This document shows positions 23,975 to 32,630 of a stretch of 64,000 bases of DNA, one piece after another. This stretch comes from Loktanella sp. D2R18 (lineage in GTDB: Bacteria; Pseudomonadota; Alphaproteobacteria; Rhodobacterales; Rhodobacteraceae): the NCBI RefSeq assembly GCF_003318235.1, contig NZ_QOCG01000016.1, forward strand, positions 1 through 64,000. The letters are read 5' to 3'. Under the pieces are notes generated by a model. It saw only the letters and a list, made by a program, of their open reading frames with translations, ran no database searches and had not been told where the DNA came from. Within the stretch, counting starts at the first letter, position 1; each line of letters starts with the position of its first letter. The translations under genes were made by a program, and so were the position numbers.

Positions 23975-25351
23975 ATGGCAGTCGCAAAGAAACGCATCTG
24001 GGGGTGGATGGCCTTTGATTGGGCATCGCAACCTTATTACACGCTTGGCCTAACCTTTATCTTCGGCCCCTATTTTGCATCGGTCGCAACTGAATATCTG
24101 CAAGGCACCGGATTGGATGCAGAAACAGCCAACGCACAGGCCCAGTCGATCTGGTCCACAGGGCAAGTGGTCGCTGGCTTATTCATCGCACTCACCGCGC
24201 CGTTTCTAGGGGCGTTTGCTGACCATTCGGGCCGCAAGATCCCGTGGATCGCGGGTTTTTCTGTGATCTACGTCATTGCCGCGTTTTCGCTGTGGGGCCT
24301 GCTGCCTGATAGCAGTTCGGTCTGGCTCTATATGGCGATCTTCTTTGTTGGTTTTGTCGCCGCGGAATCATCGTTGAACTTTGTGAATGCGATCTTGCCC
24401 AGCCTTGGTGACGACAAAGAAGTCGGGCGCATCTCGGGGTCTGGGGCCGCGTTTGGCTATTGGGGCGGGGTGCTTTCGCTGATCTTGATCCTGCTGCTTT
24501 TGGCCGAAAATGGCGACAGCGGAAAAACCCTGATTGGGCGTGACCCGCTATTTGGGCTGAACGCGGACGCCAAAGAAGGCACCCGCGCAACAGGGCCTTT
24601 CATCGCGATTTGGTACGCCCTATTTATGATCCCGTTTTTCATGTGGGTCCGCGACAAGCCGCAAGAAAAGCCTGCAAAGGTAAAGCTGGGGGTTGTCGCG
24701 CGAAATCTTGGACAAACCCTACACAACGTCGCAAAACGTAAAAGCCTGCGCAGCTTTCTGCTTGCCTCAATGTTCTATCGTGATGCCGTGAACGCGCTTT
24801 ATGCCTATGGAGGAATCTATGCGGCATTAGTTCTGGGGTGGGAAATTACATTTATCGGCGTCTTTGGCGTTATTGCCGCCATTGCCGCCGCGATCACAAC
24901 ATGGCTGGGTGGTCTGGCTGACAAGAAATACGGCCCGAAACCCGTGATCATCACCGCCGTCTGGGCGATGATCGCCGTGTCATGCGTAATCGTGGGCATG
25001 TCGCGCGAGGCCTTGTTTGGCGTGCCCTTAGCCCCCGCATCACAGCTGCCTGACATCATTTTCTTTGTCTGCGGCGCGATCATCGGCGGCGCTGGCGGCG
25101 CGGTTTATGCGTCGTCGCGCTCGCTCATGGTGCGGCACAGCCACCCTGATCACCCCGCCGAAGCCTTTGGCCTGTTTGCCTTATCGGGCAAGGCCACTGC
25201 CTTCTTGGCCCCCGCGATGATTGGCGTCGTGTCCTACTGGTCCGGCAATGTGCAAATCGGATTTACGCCCGTTTTATTCCTGTTCATCGTGGGCCTTTTC
25301 TTGTTACGCTGGGTTAACAAAGACGGAGATCGCGCAGAATGGTCCGCATAA
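23975..25351 (+). CDS. MFS transporter, UMF1 family
   Basis: A 458-residue major-facilitator transporter with about 11-12 hydrophobic helices. The N-terminus KKRIWGWMAFDWASQPYYTL is typical of the UMF1 (Atg22-like) family, with the family loop ADHSGRKIPWI after helix 2 and GGLADKKYGPKPVI in the second half. Some relatives release amino acids from vacuoles in fungi; bacterial substrates are mostly unknown. Its 3' end overlaps the mepA start by 13 bases, so the two are translationally coupled. Confidence 0.88.
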   Translation: MAVAKKRIWGWMAFDWASQPYYTLGLTFIFGPYFASVATEYLQGTGLDAETANAQAQSIWSTGQVVAGLFIALTAPFLGAFADHSGRKIPWIAGFSVIYVIAAFSLWGLLPDSSSVWLYMAIFFVGFVAAESSLNFVNAILPSLGDDKEVGRISGSGAAFGYWGGVLSLILILLLLAENGDSGKTLIGRDPLFGLNADAKEGTRATGPFIAIWYALFMIPFFMWVRDKPQEKPAKVKLGVVARNLGQTLHNVAKRKSLRSFLLASMFYRDAVNALYAYGGIYAALVLGWEITFIGVFGVIAAIAAAITTWLGGLADKKYGPKPVIITAVWAMIAVSCVIVGMSREALFGVPLAPASQLPDIIFFVCGAIIGGAGGAVYASSRSLMVRHSHPDHPAEAFGLFALSGKATAFLAPAMIGVVSYWSGNVQIGFTPVLFLFIVGLFLLRWVNKDGDRAEWSA

Positions 25352-26238
25352 TCGCAATTGCTTGTTTCGCCCTAGGGTTGGCCGCATGTCAGGCCGAAGA
25401 GCCTACCGCGCCAACATCCACGCAAAACGCGAATGACACGCGTATTGCCAAACAGCTATTCGGTGCCGCAGCGCAAGGGTCAAACCAGCGCTCGCAGTCG
25501 CTTGGCGGCTATGCCCGCGGCTGTCAGGCTGGTGCAGAACAGTTGCCCGAAACCGGTGAAACATGGCAAGCCATGCGACTGTCGCGCAATCGCAACTGGG
25601 CACAGCCAGAAACCATCGATTTCGTCCAAGATCTTAGCCGCTTTGCCGCGACCCAACCCGGCTGGGAAGGGCTATACATCGGGGATATGAGCCAACCGCG
25701 CGGCGGGCCGATGTTGACTGGGCACCGCAGCCACCAAACCGGGCTTGATGCCGATATTTGGATGCTGCCACCAACCCGACTGGACCTCACCGCGACGGAG
25801 CGTGAGAACCTTTCGTCCATCTCTATGCGCCGGAACGCCGGTGCTTACACCAACAGTAATTGGACCTCACAACACGAAGCGATCCTGCGCGCCGCCGCCT
25901 CTGACCCGCGCGTCGCCCGGATTTTTGTTTTCCCCGGCGCTAAGGTCGCCATGTGTAATAGCGCAACCGGCGATCGCAGCTGGCTGAACAAAATTCGCCC
26001 TTGGTGGGGGCATCATTATCATTTCCATGTCCGGCTGAATTGCCCGGATGGTGCAACCGGCTGTACGGACCAAGCCCCACCACCCGCTGGTGACGGATGC
26101 GCCGATGCTGAGCGCTGGGTGAACAACATCATCAACCCACCGCCCCCTGATCCCAACGCGACGCCGCCAGCACCGCGCGCGGAACTCACCATGGCGAACC
26201 TGCCGGGCCAATGTCTTGGCGTTCTGAACGCCGAATAA
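25339..26238 (+). CDS. mepA: Penicillin-insensitive murein endopeptidase
   Basis: MepA is a periplasmic LAS-type metallopeptidase that cuts the D-alanyl-meso-DAP cross-links of peptidoglycan. The 299-residue protein has an N-terminal lipobox-like LAAC at residues 14-17, the zinc motif GHRSHQTGLDADIWM (His and Asp ligands near 134-141) and the second site WWGHHYHFHVRLNCP near 223-237. The lipid anchor differs from the soluble Escherichia coli enzyme. It overlaps the MFS gene and its stop directly abuts the next ATG, so it sits in the middle of a three-gene operon. Confidence 0.93.
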   Translation: MVRIIAIACFALGLAACQAEEPTAPTSTQNANDTRIAKQLFGAAAQGSNQRSQSLGGYARGCQAGAEQLPETGETWQAMRLSRNRNWAQPETIDFVQDLSRFAATQPGWEGLYIGDMSQPRGGPMLTGHRSHQTGLDADIWMLPPTRLDLTATERENLSSISMRRNAGAYTNSNWTSQHEAILRAAASDPRVARIFVFPGAKVAMCNSATGDRSWLNKIRPWWGHHYHFHVRLNCPDGATGCTDQAPPPAGDGCADAERWVNNIINPPPPDPNATPPAPRAELTMANLPGQCLGVLNAE

Positions 26239-27072
26239 ATGCGGCTAATTTACGCCCTTGTGGCGATAGCCTGGAGCGCTACCGCTTCAGCAGAAACCAC
26301 ATATATTGGCAGCTATCTTTGGGCATCCGATAATCCGCAATTTGGCGGAATATCGGCAATGTCCTTATCGGAAGACGGGATGGAACTTGTTGCTGTTAGC
26401 GACCGTAGTTTCTTTGTCACCGGCAACATTACCCGCGCGGATGGAATCATCACAGCGGTAGAAAACGCTCAGATCACCCGCATGAGCGACACCGGCACGC
26501 AAGGTGACAGCGAAGGCATCGCAATTGCGAAAAACGGCGCGATCTTTGTATCATTTGAAGGCGTCCACGGTGTGCGCCAATTTGACGGCGTCGACGGCAC
26601 GTCAACCCCATTACCAACGGCCGAAGCCTTTGCTGGTATGCAAAATAATTCGTCACTCGAAGCGCTGGCGATTGGCCCCGATGGGGCACTTTATACCATC
26701 CCCGAACGATCCGGGCGCGCGACGCGCCCATTTCCCATTTACCGTTTCAAAGATGGCATATGGGACCAGTCATTTACGATCCCACGACGCGGCGCTTTTC
26801 TAGTTGTGGGCGCGGATATTGGACCAGATGGCAATCTATATATTCTTGAACGTGATTTTACCGGATTTGGGTTTCGTAGCCGTGTCCGCCGCTTTGATCT
26901 CTCTGGACAAAACGAGGAACCCATCCTTGAAACGGCACCGCTGATCCATGACAACCTCGAAGGAATCAGCGTCTGGGATGATGGGATTGGCATGCGGATC
27001 ACGATGGTCTCGGACGACAACTTTCGGCTATTCCAACGAACCGAAATTGTTGAATATCGGATCAGCGATTGA
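26239..27072 (+). CDS. Phytase-like esterase domain protein
   Basis: A 277-residue exported protein (signal peptide to about residue 19, ending SATASA) with a single PF13449-like beta-propeller (esterase-like activity of phytase family). Signs are FGGISAMSLSEDGMELVAVSDR, TQGDSEGIAIAKNGAIFVSFEG, NSSLEALAIGPDGALYTIPER and GADIGPDGNLYILERD, ending in NLEGISVWDDG. The reaction is unknown; family members act on phosphate esters or are structural. The ATG follows the mepA stop without a gap. Confidence 0.83.
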   Translation: MRLIYALVAIAWSATASAETTYIGSYLWASDNPQFGGISAMSLSEDGMELVAVSDRSFFVTGNITRADGIITAVENAQITRMSDTGTQGDSEGIAIAKNGAIFVSFEGVHGVRQFDGVDGTSTPLPTAEAFAGMQNNSSLEALAIGPDGALYTIPERSGRATRPFPIYRFKDGIWDQSFTIPRRGAFLVVGADIGPDGNLYILERDFTGFGFRSRVRRFDLSGQNEEPILETAPLIHDNLEGISVWDDGIGMRITMVSDDNFRLFQRTEIVEYRISD

Positions 27073-27160
27073 CAGCAACCCGGCAAAAGCGTTACCCCGC
27101 GCCGTCCTCGGATGATCCGCAGGGCCAAGTGCCGCACCCTTGTCAAAACGGAAAACCAAT

Positions 27161-27790
27161 ATGACACGCATCCTTCCCGGCGTTATCGCCATGGCCATCA
27201 TTGTTGTGGCCTCAAATATTCTTGTGCAATTCCTGATCCTTGACGGGTTGCTGACCTGGGGGGCGTTTACCTACCCGCTGGCCTTCCTTGTGACCGATAT
27301 CATGAACCGCGTTTACGGCGTTTTCGCAGCGCGCCGCGTTGTGTTCGTCGGGTTGATCGTAGGTATCATCTGTTCGCTGATTGGCTCGCAGATCATGCTT
27401 GAATACGGGCCCGCCGTTGCCTTGCGCATCGCAATCGCATCGGCCACCGCCTTCACAGTCGCACAACTCCTTGATATTGCAGTGTTCAACCGGTTGCGCG
27501 CCGGGTCATGGTGGAAAGCACCACTGGGAAGCACCTTGGTTAGCTCTTCGGTTGATACGGTGATCTTCTTCTCCATCGCATTTGCCACCGCCTTTAACGG
27601 GTTCAGCGAAATGGCTGCCGATCAGATCATCTGGGCTCAAGAGGCCGTGCCGTTTTTGAACGCGGGGCCGCTGGTGCCGCTTTGGGTGTCGTTGGCTGTG
27701 GCCGATTGGGGTGTGAAACTGACCATCGCGCTGCTGGCTTTGGTGCCGTTTCGCATCATTGTTGGGCGGATTGCACCGGCGAACACATAA
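27161..27790 (+). CDS. Queuosine precursor transporter (YhhQ/VUT family)
   Basis: A 209-residue integral membrane protein with about six helices and the VUT/YhhQ pattern WGAFTYPLAFLVTDIMNRVYG near residues 35-55 and APLGSTLVSSSVDTVIFFSIAF near 127-148. Members import queuine or preQ0/preQ1, needed for queuosine in tRNA. I chose the ATG at 27161, where the family normally starts; an upstream start at 27140 adds seven residues. No queuosine synthesis genes are in the window. Confidence 0.85.
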   Translation: MTRILPGVIAMAIIVVASNILVQFLILDGLLTWGAFTYPLAFLVTDIMNRVYGVFAARRVVFVGLIVGIICSLIGSQIMLEYGPAVALRIAIASATAFTVAQLLDIAVFNRLRAGSWWKAPLGSTLVSSSVDTVIFFSIAFATAFNGFSEMAADQIIWAQEAVPFLNAGPLVPLWVSLAVADWGVKLTIALLALVPFRIIVGRIAPANT

Positions 27791-27796
27791 TCGCGA

Positions 27797-27832
27797 GATC
27801 GGGGATATTTTTACTTGAAATAAACCCGATCT
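27797..27832. other. Inverted repeat upstream of the structured RNA
   Basis: AGATCGGG and CCCGATCT are perfect 8-bp arms around a 20-base AT-rich centre, between the transporter gene and the structured RNA. There is no T-run, so it may be a weak terminator or a protein site. I cannot choose. Confidence 0.35.
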
Positions 27833-27877
27833 GTGCGAACCTACCTTTAGGCGAAATTTTTGAAAGGAGGTGATCCA

Positions 27878-27934
27878 GTGCATCATGAGGTATTGGAGAC
27901 GTGTGTCGGGACAACTTGTGGGGGTCGCAGCTAG
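27878..27934 (+). CDS. Possible 18-residue peptide within the structured RNA
   Basis: A GTG codon seven bases after GGAGG opens a frame for MHHEVLETCVGTTCGGRS and ends at TAG. The ribosome site is the strongest possible match to 16S rRNA. The two cysteines, five residues apart, could bind metal. A second frame beginning at the ATG at 27885 encodes a 21-residue basic peptide but is too far from the ribosome site. Translation is unproven, and the frame is just as likely to be a side effect of RNA structure. Confidence 0.35.
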   Translation: MHHEVLETCVGTTCGGRS

Positions 27935-27999
27935 GGCAGCCCTTGGCTGAGAAAACCACAAGGTGGAGTTCCTAACCGACTCACCTCCGAAATTCAGAG

Positions 28000-28032
28000 A
28001 AGGGCTATCCCGTCGCCGGGGTAGCCCTTTTT
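28000..28032 (+). terminator. Terminator of the structured RNA
   Basis: A 12-bp stem (AAGGGCTATCCC with GGGGTAGCCCTT, one G-U pair) closes a GTCGCC loop and is followed by a run of T residues. It is a strong rho-independent terminator. Confidence 0.88.
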
Positions 28033-28034
28033 CA

Positions 28035-28057
28035 CGTCGCATGCAGAGCATGCGACG
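28035..28057. repeat. Perfect hairpin
   Basis: CGTCGCATGC, AGA and GCATGCGACG form a 10-bp perfect stem immediately after the terminator. A second, 7-bp hairpin (TTTGGGC, TGA, GCCCAAA) follows at 28069-28085. Neither has a T-run. They may be remnants of dispersed palindromic repeats. Confidence 0.5.
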
Positions 28058-28115
28058 GGTGGGTATGCGTTTGGGCTGAGCCCAAATGCGGCCGCCGGGT
28101 GCCGTGGTTTTGACG

Positions 28116-28175
28116 GTCGGCACAACGTCGGATAAGTGTCGGACAAACGTCGGCGCCTCCGGCGGGAGTATTTTA
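28116..28175 (+). repeat. 11-bp phased GTCGG repeat and CTCCGGCGGGAGTATTTT motif
   Basis: GTCGG recurs at 28116, 28127, 28138 and 28149, each exactly 11 bases apart, with partly conserved fill (CACAAC, ATAAGT, ACAAAC). The last unit runs into GCGCCTCCGGCGGGAGTATTTT, a motif I recall as common between genes in Roseobacter-group genomes. The block lies just upstream of arfB. Confidence 0.6.
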
Positions 28176-28182
28176 GGGCAAG

Positions 28183-28599
28183 ATGATGCGGGTAAATGAC
28201 CAAATTGAGATAGCGGATTGGGAACTGACCGAGAGCTTTGCGCGCGCGTCCGGCCCCGGCGGACAGAACGTGAATAAGGTTTCCACGGCGGTTGAATTGC
28301 GTTTCGAGGCCGCGCGATCCCCAAACCTGCCCGACCCGGTCAAAACCCGGCTGCGGCGGCTGGCGGGGCAACGCTGGACCAAAGACGGGGCGATTGTGAT
28401 CTTTGTGCAAGAAACCCGCAGCCAAGCCCGCAACCGCGAAATCGCGCGGGACCGTCTGGCCGCACTGATCCTCTCAGCCACCGTCGTGCAAAAACGCCGA
28501 CGGGCGACAAAGCCAACTTATGGGTCGGTGAAACGCAGGCTGGCGGGGAAGAAAGCGCGTGGGGAAGTGAAGGCGCTCAGGGGGAAGGTTGATGAGTGA
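28183..28599 (+). CDS. arfB: ArfB, ribosome rescue peptidyl-tRNA hydrolase
   Basis: A 138-residue protein related to class I release factors but reduced to the catalytic domain. The GGQ motif lies in ASGPGGQNVNKVSTAVELRF at about residues 22-41, and the long basic tail (RRATKPTYGSVKRRLAGKK) is the helix that enters the mRNA channel of stalled ribosomes. ArfB frees ribosomes stuck on mRNAs without stop codons. The frame opens with two ATG codons, and the first is taken. Upstream is the phased repeat rather than a classic promoter. Confidence 0.95.
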   Translation: MMRVNDQIEIADWELTESFARASGPGGQNVNKVSTAVELRFEAARSPNLPDPVKTRLRRLAGQRWTKDGAIVIFVQETRSQARNREIARDRLAALILSATVVQKRRRATKPTYGSVKRRLAGKKARGEVKALRGKVDE

Positions 28600-28630
28600 C
28601 TGAGGTGGGTAGAGGTCCAGTCCGCTCCGT

Positions 28631-28658
28631 TTGACAATTGGCATCCAAATAATACTCT
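28631..28658 (+). promoter_or_regulatory. Candidate promoter of the AIPR gene
   Basis: TTGACA, a 16-base spacer and TACTCT form a reasonable housekeeping-type promoter about 70 bases before the AIPR start. The match at the -35 box is perfect, at the -10 box moderate. Confidence 0.45.
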
Positions 28659-28725
28659 GGGTTGTGACTGGATTTATAAATTTAATGCATGTAGCGTCCC
28701 TGTAACAAAATTTTTGGACGAGTAC

Positions 28726-30393
28726 ATGCAACCTGAAGAACTTAGTTACGATAACCTAAAGCACCTAATCTCGAATTTTGAAAACAAGGGGCGATCCGAA
28801 GCTCGTTCATTTTTGAATTGGTTTCTTGAAAACATCTTCCGCTTGGACGCTATCGAAGCAGATGATTGCATATGCGACAAACCAAATGACAGAGGCATCG
28901 ACGGCATCTTTGTCGATCACAATCAGAATGAAGTCATAATTTTTCAAGGTAAAATTCGGCAAAAGGAATCTTCTATTGGTGACGCGCCCCTACGAGAGTT
29001 AGCTGGCACAATAACTCAAGTTGAGAACGCTGATGCGATAGAGGGGTTGTTAGAAGGTGGAGGCAACGAAGACCTCAAGAACTTGTTGGTTAGGTTGAAA
29101 ATCAGAGAGTTAATCGAAAACGATTTCACTGTAATTGGGGCGTTTGTTTCGAATCAACCGTTAGACCAAAACGGTCGCGAGTTTGCTGACTCACATGGCC
29201 GGATACGCGTCTTCGATCGATTAAGAATTTCCGGGGAATATATAGATATTCAGGCCGAAGGTGGGGTTGATGGGGACTTTAGTTTTGACACTTCATACGT
29301 CGCCCCACTTGAGCTACAAACGGGGTCAGGCGTTTGTTCTTTTATCCTACCGGTACAAGCACTCGAGCTCGTTAAGATGTCAGGTATCGAAGACGGGAAA
29401 CTCTTCTCACAAAATGTAAGACAGTCCTTAGGGAACACTAAGGTCAATCGCGCGATGCGTGAAAGTGTGAATGACAAAGGGCAACATCAGTACTTTCCAC
29501 TTTACCATAACGGAGTAACAATTCTGTGTGGGAAGGCTAAACTCGAAGCCGACACTCTAAAAATATCAAATTACGTAGTTGTAAATGGTGCACAAAGCAT
29601 TTCGACGTTTAAGCGTGTCGAAGGCAGCCTATCAGAAGACCTACGCGTGATTGCAAAGATAATAGAATTAAATGACAGTGAGCTTGCAAAAGCGATCACA
29701 GTTAACAGCAACAATCAGAACGCCATCCGTTCTCGCGACCTAAAATCGACCAATGCAGTTCAAATTAGATTAGCTCGGGAATTCGAGAAAACCTTTGAAG
29801 GAAAGTTTGATCTTGAGATCAAACGAGGACAAGACTGTAGGGATGATGCCGAAGTTATTACAAATGAGGAAGCAGGTAAGCTGCTGTTGGCATTTGATTT
29901 GTTGGAACCTGAAGCCTGTCATTTGGTTTCGAAACTATTTGAAGATAAATACTCAGACATTTTTGCTCGGCCAGCGGTTACAGCCTCGAGAATAATTCTT
30001 TTACACCTCATCATGCAACGGATTCATTATGAAATTGACGGCATAGAGTATAAGGCCTTATCAAAATATGGCCTAACACGCTTCTTTCTGTTGTCAGTTT
30101 TGCGTAAGATTCTTCAGATCGACGACGGCGCAACAGATGTTGTAAAAAACCCGGAGAAAATTATCTCAAGTGAGACCCTTGAGCCTTTGCTAGAGGCTAT
30201 AAGCACTACACTGAAATCTATCATTATCGATTTGAATTATGAGATCAAAGATCGGGGCGATACCTTCGACTATAAAGATGAACTGAAAAATTCGTCAAAG
30301 GTTGCTGAACTGCGATCTGAGCTATTGAAAAGCTACGAAAAGGAATTGGCTAAGAGCAAAATTTCTCCAATTAGCTCGTCGCTAGAATCCTAA
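28726..30393 (+). CDS. AIPR-family nuclease, possible phage defence protein
   Basis: A 555-residue protein of the AIPR (abortive infection phage resistance) family. The N-terminal part has a restriction-endonuclease-like pattern, [10 protein letters not shown] near residues 55-64 and EVIIFQGK near 69-76, fitting D...(D/E)-Q-x-K. The AIPR core shows [39 protein letters not shown] and [16 protein letters not shown]. The gene is clearly AT-richer than both neighbours and stands alone, so horizontal acquisition is likely. I chose the ATG at 28726; a TTG at 28714 is in frame. Its stop overlaps convergent pncB. Family links to phage defence are known, but what triggers this one is not. Confidence 0.85.
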   Translation: MQPEELSYDNLKHLISNFENKGRSEARSFLNWFLENIFRLDAIEADDCICDKPNDRGIDGIFVDHNQNEVIIFQGKIRQKESSIGDAPLRELAGTITQVENADAIEGLLEGGGNEDLKNLLVRLKIRELIENDFTVIGAFVSNQPLDQNGREFADSHGRIRVFDRLRISGEYIDIQAEGGVDGDFSFDTSYVAPLELQTGSGVCSFILPVQALELVKMSGIEDGKLFSQNVRQSLGNTKVNRAMRESVNDKGQHQYFPLYHNGVTILCGKAKLEADTLKISNYVVVNGAQSISTFKRVEGSLSEDLRVIAKIIELNDSELAKAITVNSNNQNAIRSRDLKSTNAVQIRLAREFEKTFEGKFDLEIKRGQDCRDDAEVITNEEAGKLLLAFDLLEPEACHLVSKLFEDKYSDIFARPAVTASRIILLHLIMQRIHYEIDGIEYKALSKYGLTRFFLLSVLRKILQIDDGATDVVKNPEKIISSETLEPLLEAISTTLKSIIIDLNYEIKDRGDTFDYKDELKNSSKVAELRSELLKSYEKELAKSKISPISSSLES

Positions 30394-31682
30394 ACCACGA
30401 CCTCAACCCGTTCCTGTTCGCCCACCCCAAACACCCGTTTGTACCGCGCGATCTCCTCAACCGGTCCCATCGCTTTATTCGGATTGTCCGAGAGTTTTAC
30501 GGTGGGGCGGCCGTTGGCTTTGATGGCTTTGCAGACAAGGCTGAACGGGGCGAGCGCGTCGCCTTCCGTCAGCCCTTTGAAATCATTGGTCATCATCGTG
30601 CCCCAGCCGAAGGACACGCGCACGCGTCCCTTAAATTGCCGTTGCAGTTCGATGATTTTATCGACGTCGAGCCCATCCGAGAAGATCACCAGCTTTTGCG
30701 TCGGGTCTTCGCCGCGTGATTTCCACCAGTTGATTGCGTTTTCGGCGCCTGTTGCGGGATCGCCGCTGTCGATCCGCATGCCGGTCCAATCGGCCAGCCA
30801 ATCGGGCGCGCGGTCAAGGAACCCTTGGGTCCCGTAGGTGTCGGGCAGGATGATTTTGAGGTTGCCGTCGTGTTCGTCTTGCCAATCCGACAGCACGTCG
30901 TAGGGCGATTGCAGCAGGGCGGCGTCGGTTTCGGCAAGGGCGGCGTAGACCATCGGCAATTCGTGGGCGTTGGTGCCAATTGCCTCGATCTCGCGCATCA
31001 TGGCGATCCGACAGTTTGACGTGCCGGTAAAGCTGCTCCCCAGCCCTTCCATCATCGCCTGCACGCACCAATCCTGCCAGAGGTAAGAATGCCGCCGACG
31101 GGTGCCGAAATCTGCGAGTTTGAGGCCCTCAATGGGTCGTAATTGTTCGACTTTTTCCCACAGTTTGGTCATGCCGCGTGCATAAAGCACCTGTAGTTCA
31201 AACCGCCCCATGTCGCGCAGCACCGCCCGCGACCGTAGTTCCATGATCGTGGCGAGCGCGGGAATTTCCCAAAGCATGACTTCGGGCCATGACCCTTCGA
31301 ACGTCAATTCAAACTGCCCGTCGACCTTTTCAAGGTGGTAGGGCGGCAGTTGCAGGTTTTCGAACCATTCCATGAAATCAGACCGGAACATTTGCCGTTT
31401 GCCGTAGAAGGTATTGCCCCGCAGCCATGTGGATTCACCGCGCGTCAGCCGCAGGGATCGAATGTGGTCAAGCTGCTCGCGCAGCTCGCCTTCGTCGATC
31501 ACCTCGGCGAGCCGAATGGTTTTGGTGCGGTTGATCAGCGAAAAGGTGACTTGGGTATCGCGGTGGTTCCGAAACACCGATTGGCACATCAGCAGTTTGT
31601 AGAAATCCGTATCGATGAGCGACCGCACGATGGGGTCGATCTTCCATTTGTGGTTCCAGACACGTGTTGCGATATCAACCAT
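30390..31682 (-). CDS. pncB: Nicotinate phosphoribosyltransferase
   Basis: PncB converts nicotinate and phosphoribosyl pyrophosphate to nicotinate mononucleotide, the first committed step of NAD salvage. The 430-residue length is standard. Landmarks are [16 protein letters not shown] at residues 21-36, [15 protein letters not shown] near 191-205 (the region with the active-site His), [19 protein letters not shown] and [14 protein letters not shown] with [13 protein letters not shown]. It lies downstream of a glycosyltransferase gene and the nicotinamidase gene pncA, so the three are likely co-transcribed. Its 3' end overlaps the AIPR gene by 4 bases. Confidence 0.96.
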   Translation of the reverse strand: MVDIATRVWNHKWKIDPIVRSLIDTDFYKLLMCQSVFRNHRDTQVTFSLINRTKTIRLAEVIDEGELREQLDHIRSLRLTRGESTWLRGNTFYGKRQMFRSDFMEWFENLQLPPYHLEKVDGQFELTFEGSWPEVMLWEIPALATIMELRSRAVLRDMGRFELQVLYARGMTKLWEKVEQLRPIEGLKLADFGTRRRHSYLWQDWCVQAMMEGLGSSFTGTSNCRIAMMREIEAIGTNAHELPMVYAALAETDAALLQSPYDVLSDWQDEHDGNLKIILPDTYGTQGFLDRAPDWLADWTGMRIDSGDPATGAENAINWWKSRGEDPTQKLVIFSDGLDVDKIIELQRQFKGRVRVSFGWGTMMTNDFKGLTEGDALAPFSLVCKAIKANGRPTVKLSDNPNKAMGPVEEIARYKRVFGVGEQERVEVVV

Positions 31683-31739
31683 TTTGCGGCCCTCCCGTTT
31701 TGGGTGTTAGACCAATTGATGCCCAGCGTGGCAAGGGGG

Positions 31740-32630
31740 CTAACGCAGGTGCTGCCCGGCTTTCTTCATTTGCCAGAACAACCAGCCTTTGATTTGCAAA
31801 GACCGCGGGCGTAATCCGCTCAATAGCTGTTTTGCGCCATCATCAGTCCCGGTGCGCGCGGCAACCCGTAACGCGCGGCGCAAGAGGAACCAGTGATCGG
31901 CGGGGCGAGACCGAAACGCGGGGCCGTGTCGTTGAAATGTACGCACATAGCACGCCACCATCGCGGTGGGGTCTGTGCTTTGGGTAAGTTGCGGGGCGGT
32001 GGTTTCGTTGGTGTCATACCCGCTGTGAACGGCGCAGCCCGGCACCGGATCATACCATGCGCTGTGGCCCTGTGCGTATAGCTTGCAACACAGGTCAGTG
32101 TCTTCGTCGTTCACCTGATCCGGGGCAACGCCCCCAACCTCGAAAAATGCGTCACGACGCACCCAATACCCTGCTGAAAACGCCGCCAGTTTCGCAGAAA
32201 GCGGGGTGTCATGGAGGAGCATCCCGGCCGACAATTCGGGGCGCTGTTCGGTCTCTTCGTTTCCATTTTCAACCTGCATCCGCGCAGAAAACCCAAAATT
32301 TGCCCCAGTTTGCGCCGCCGCTAACACCCGCCCCGGATAATCCGCGATCAACGTGTCATCATCGTCAAAAAATAGCAGTATTTGCCCGGTCGCCACCTGC
32401 GCCCCGGCGTTGCGCGCGCCTGCGGCACCTTTATCCCCGGGATTGGTCAAAACCGTTAGGCGCGAGTCACTGATAACATCATGCAAGGCGCTTTCGGCCG
32501 TGTCAGAGCGATCATCCACGACGATAATTTCAGCTCCATCAGGACATGCCACCAAGGCAGATTGTACCGCCCGCCGCAAAAGCTTGGGGCGATTGTAGGT
32601 GGGAATAATGATCGAAAGGGGCCGCGTCAC
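31740..32630 (-). CDS. Family 2 glycosyltransferase
   Basis: A 296-residue GT-A fold glycosyltransferase that transfers a sugar from a nucleotide donor. It starts LSIIIPTYNRPKLLRRAVQSAL, has the acidic motif EIIVVDDRSDTAES near 35-47 and the metal-binding LLFFDDDDTL near 90, followed by GGVAPDQVNDEDTDLCC where the catalytic Asp/Glu would be. The acceptor is unknown. The ATG overlaps the pncA stop (ATGA) and it precedes pncB, an unexpected neighbour for NAD salvage. Confidence 0.87.
   Translation of the reverse strand: MTRPLSIIIPTYNRPKLLRRAVQSALVACPDGAEIIVVDDRSDTAESALHDVISDSRLTVLTNPGDKGAAGARNAGAQVATGQILLFFDDDDTLIADYPGRVLAAAQTGANFGFSARMQVENGNEETEQRPELSAGMLLHDTPLSAKLAAFSAGYWVRRDAFFEVGGVAPDQVNDEDTDLCCKLYAQGHSAWYDPVPGCAVHSGYDTNETTAPQLTQSTDPTAMVACYVRTFQRHGPAFRSRPADHWFLLRRALRVAARTGTDDGAKQLLSGLRPRSLQIKGWLFWQMKKAGQHLR

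Larger units (their letters stand above)
27862..28032 (+). ncRNA. Candidate structured RNA with a locked full-length Shine-Dalgarno sequence
   Basis: The 5' end GAAAGGAGGTGATCCAG is an exact 17-base complement of the 3' end of 16S rRNA. GGAGGTGA (27866-27873) pairs perfectly with TCACCTCC (27981-27988), closing a domain of about 120 bases. Inside, CTTGTGG (27915-27921) pairs with CCACAAG (27956-27962), and AGCTAGGG (27929-27936) with CCCTTGGCT (27940-27948, one bulge). A strong terminator ends it. Inside lies a possible 18-codon open frame beginning with GTG seven bases after GGAGG. I do not recognise a named RNA family. It could be a regulatory RNA, a translational switch or a peptide leader. 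No coding gene explains the region. Confidence 0.65.

Noticed and set aside
27073..27160. A preQ1 riboswitch before the queuosine precursor transporter
   Set aside because: I could not find a convincing pseudoknot or the conserved preQ1 core sequence in the 88-base leader.
28116..28160. CRISPR array in the GTCGG repeats
   Set aside because: Units are 11 bases with no spacers of constant length, and no cas gene is near.
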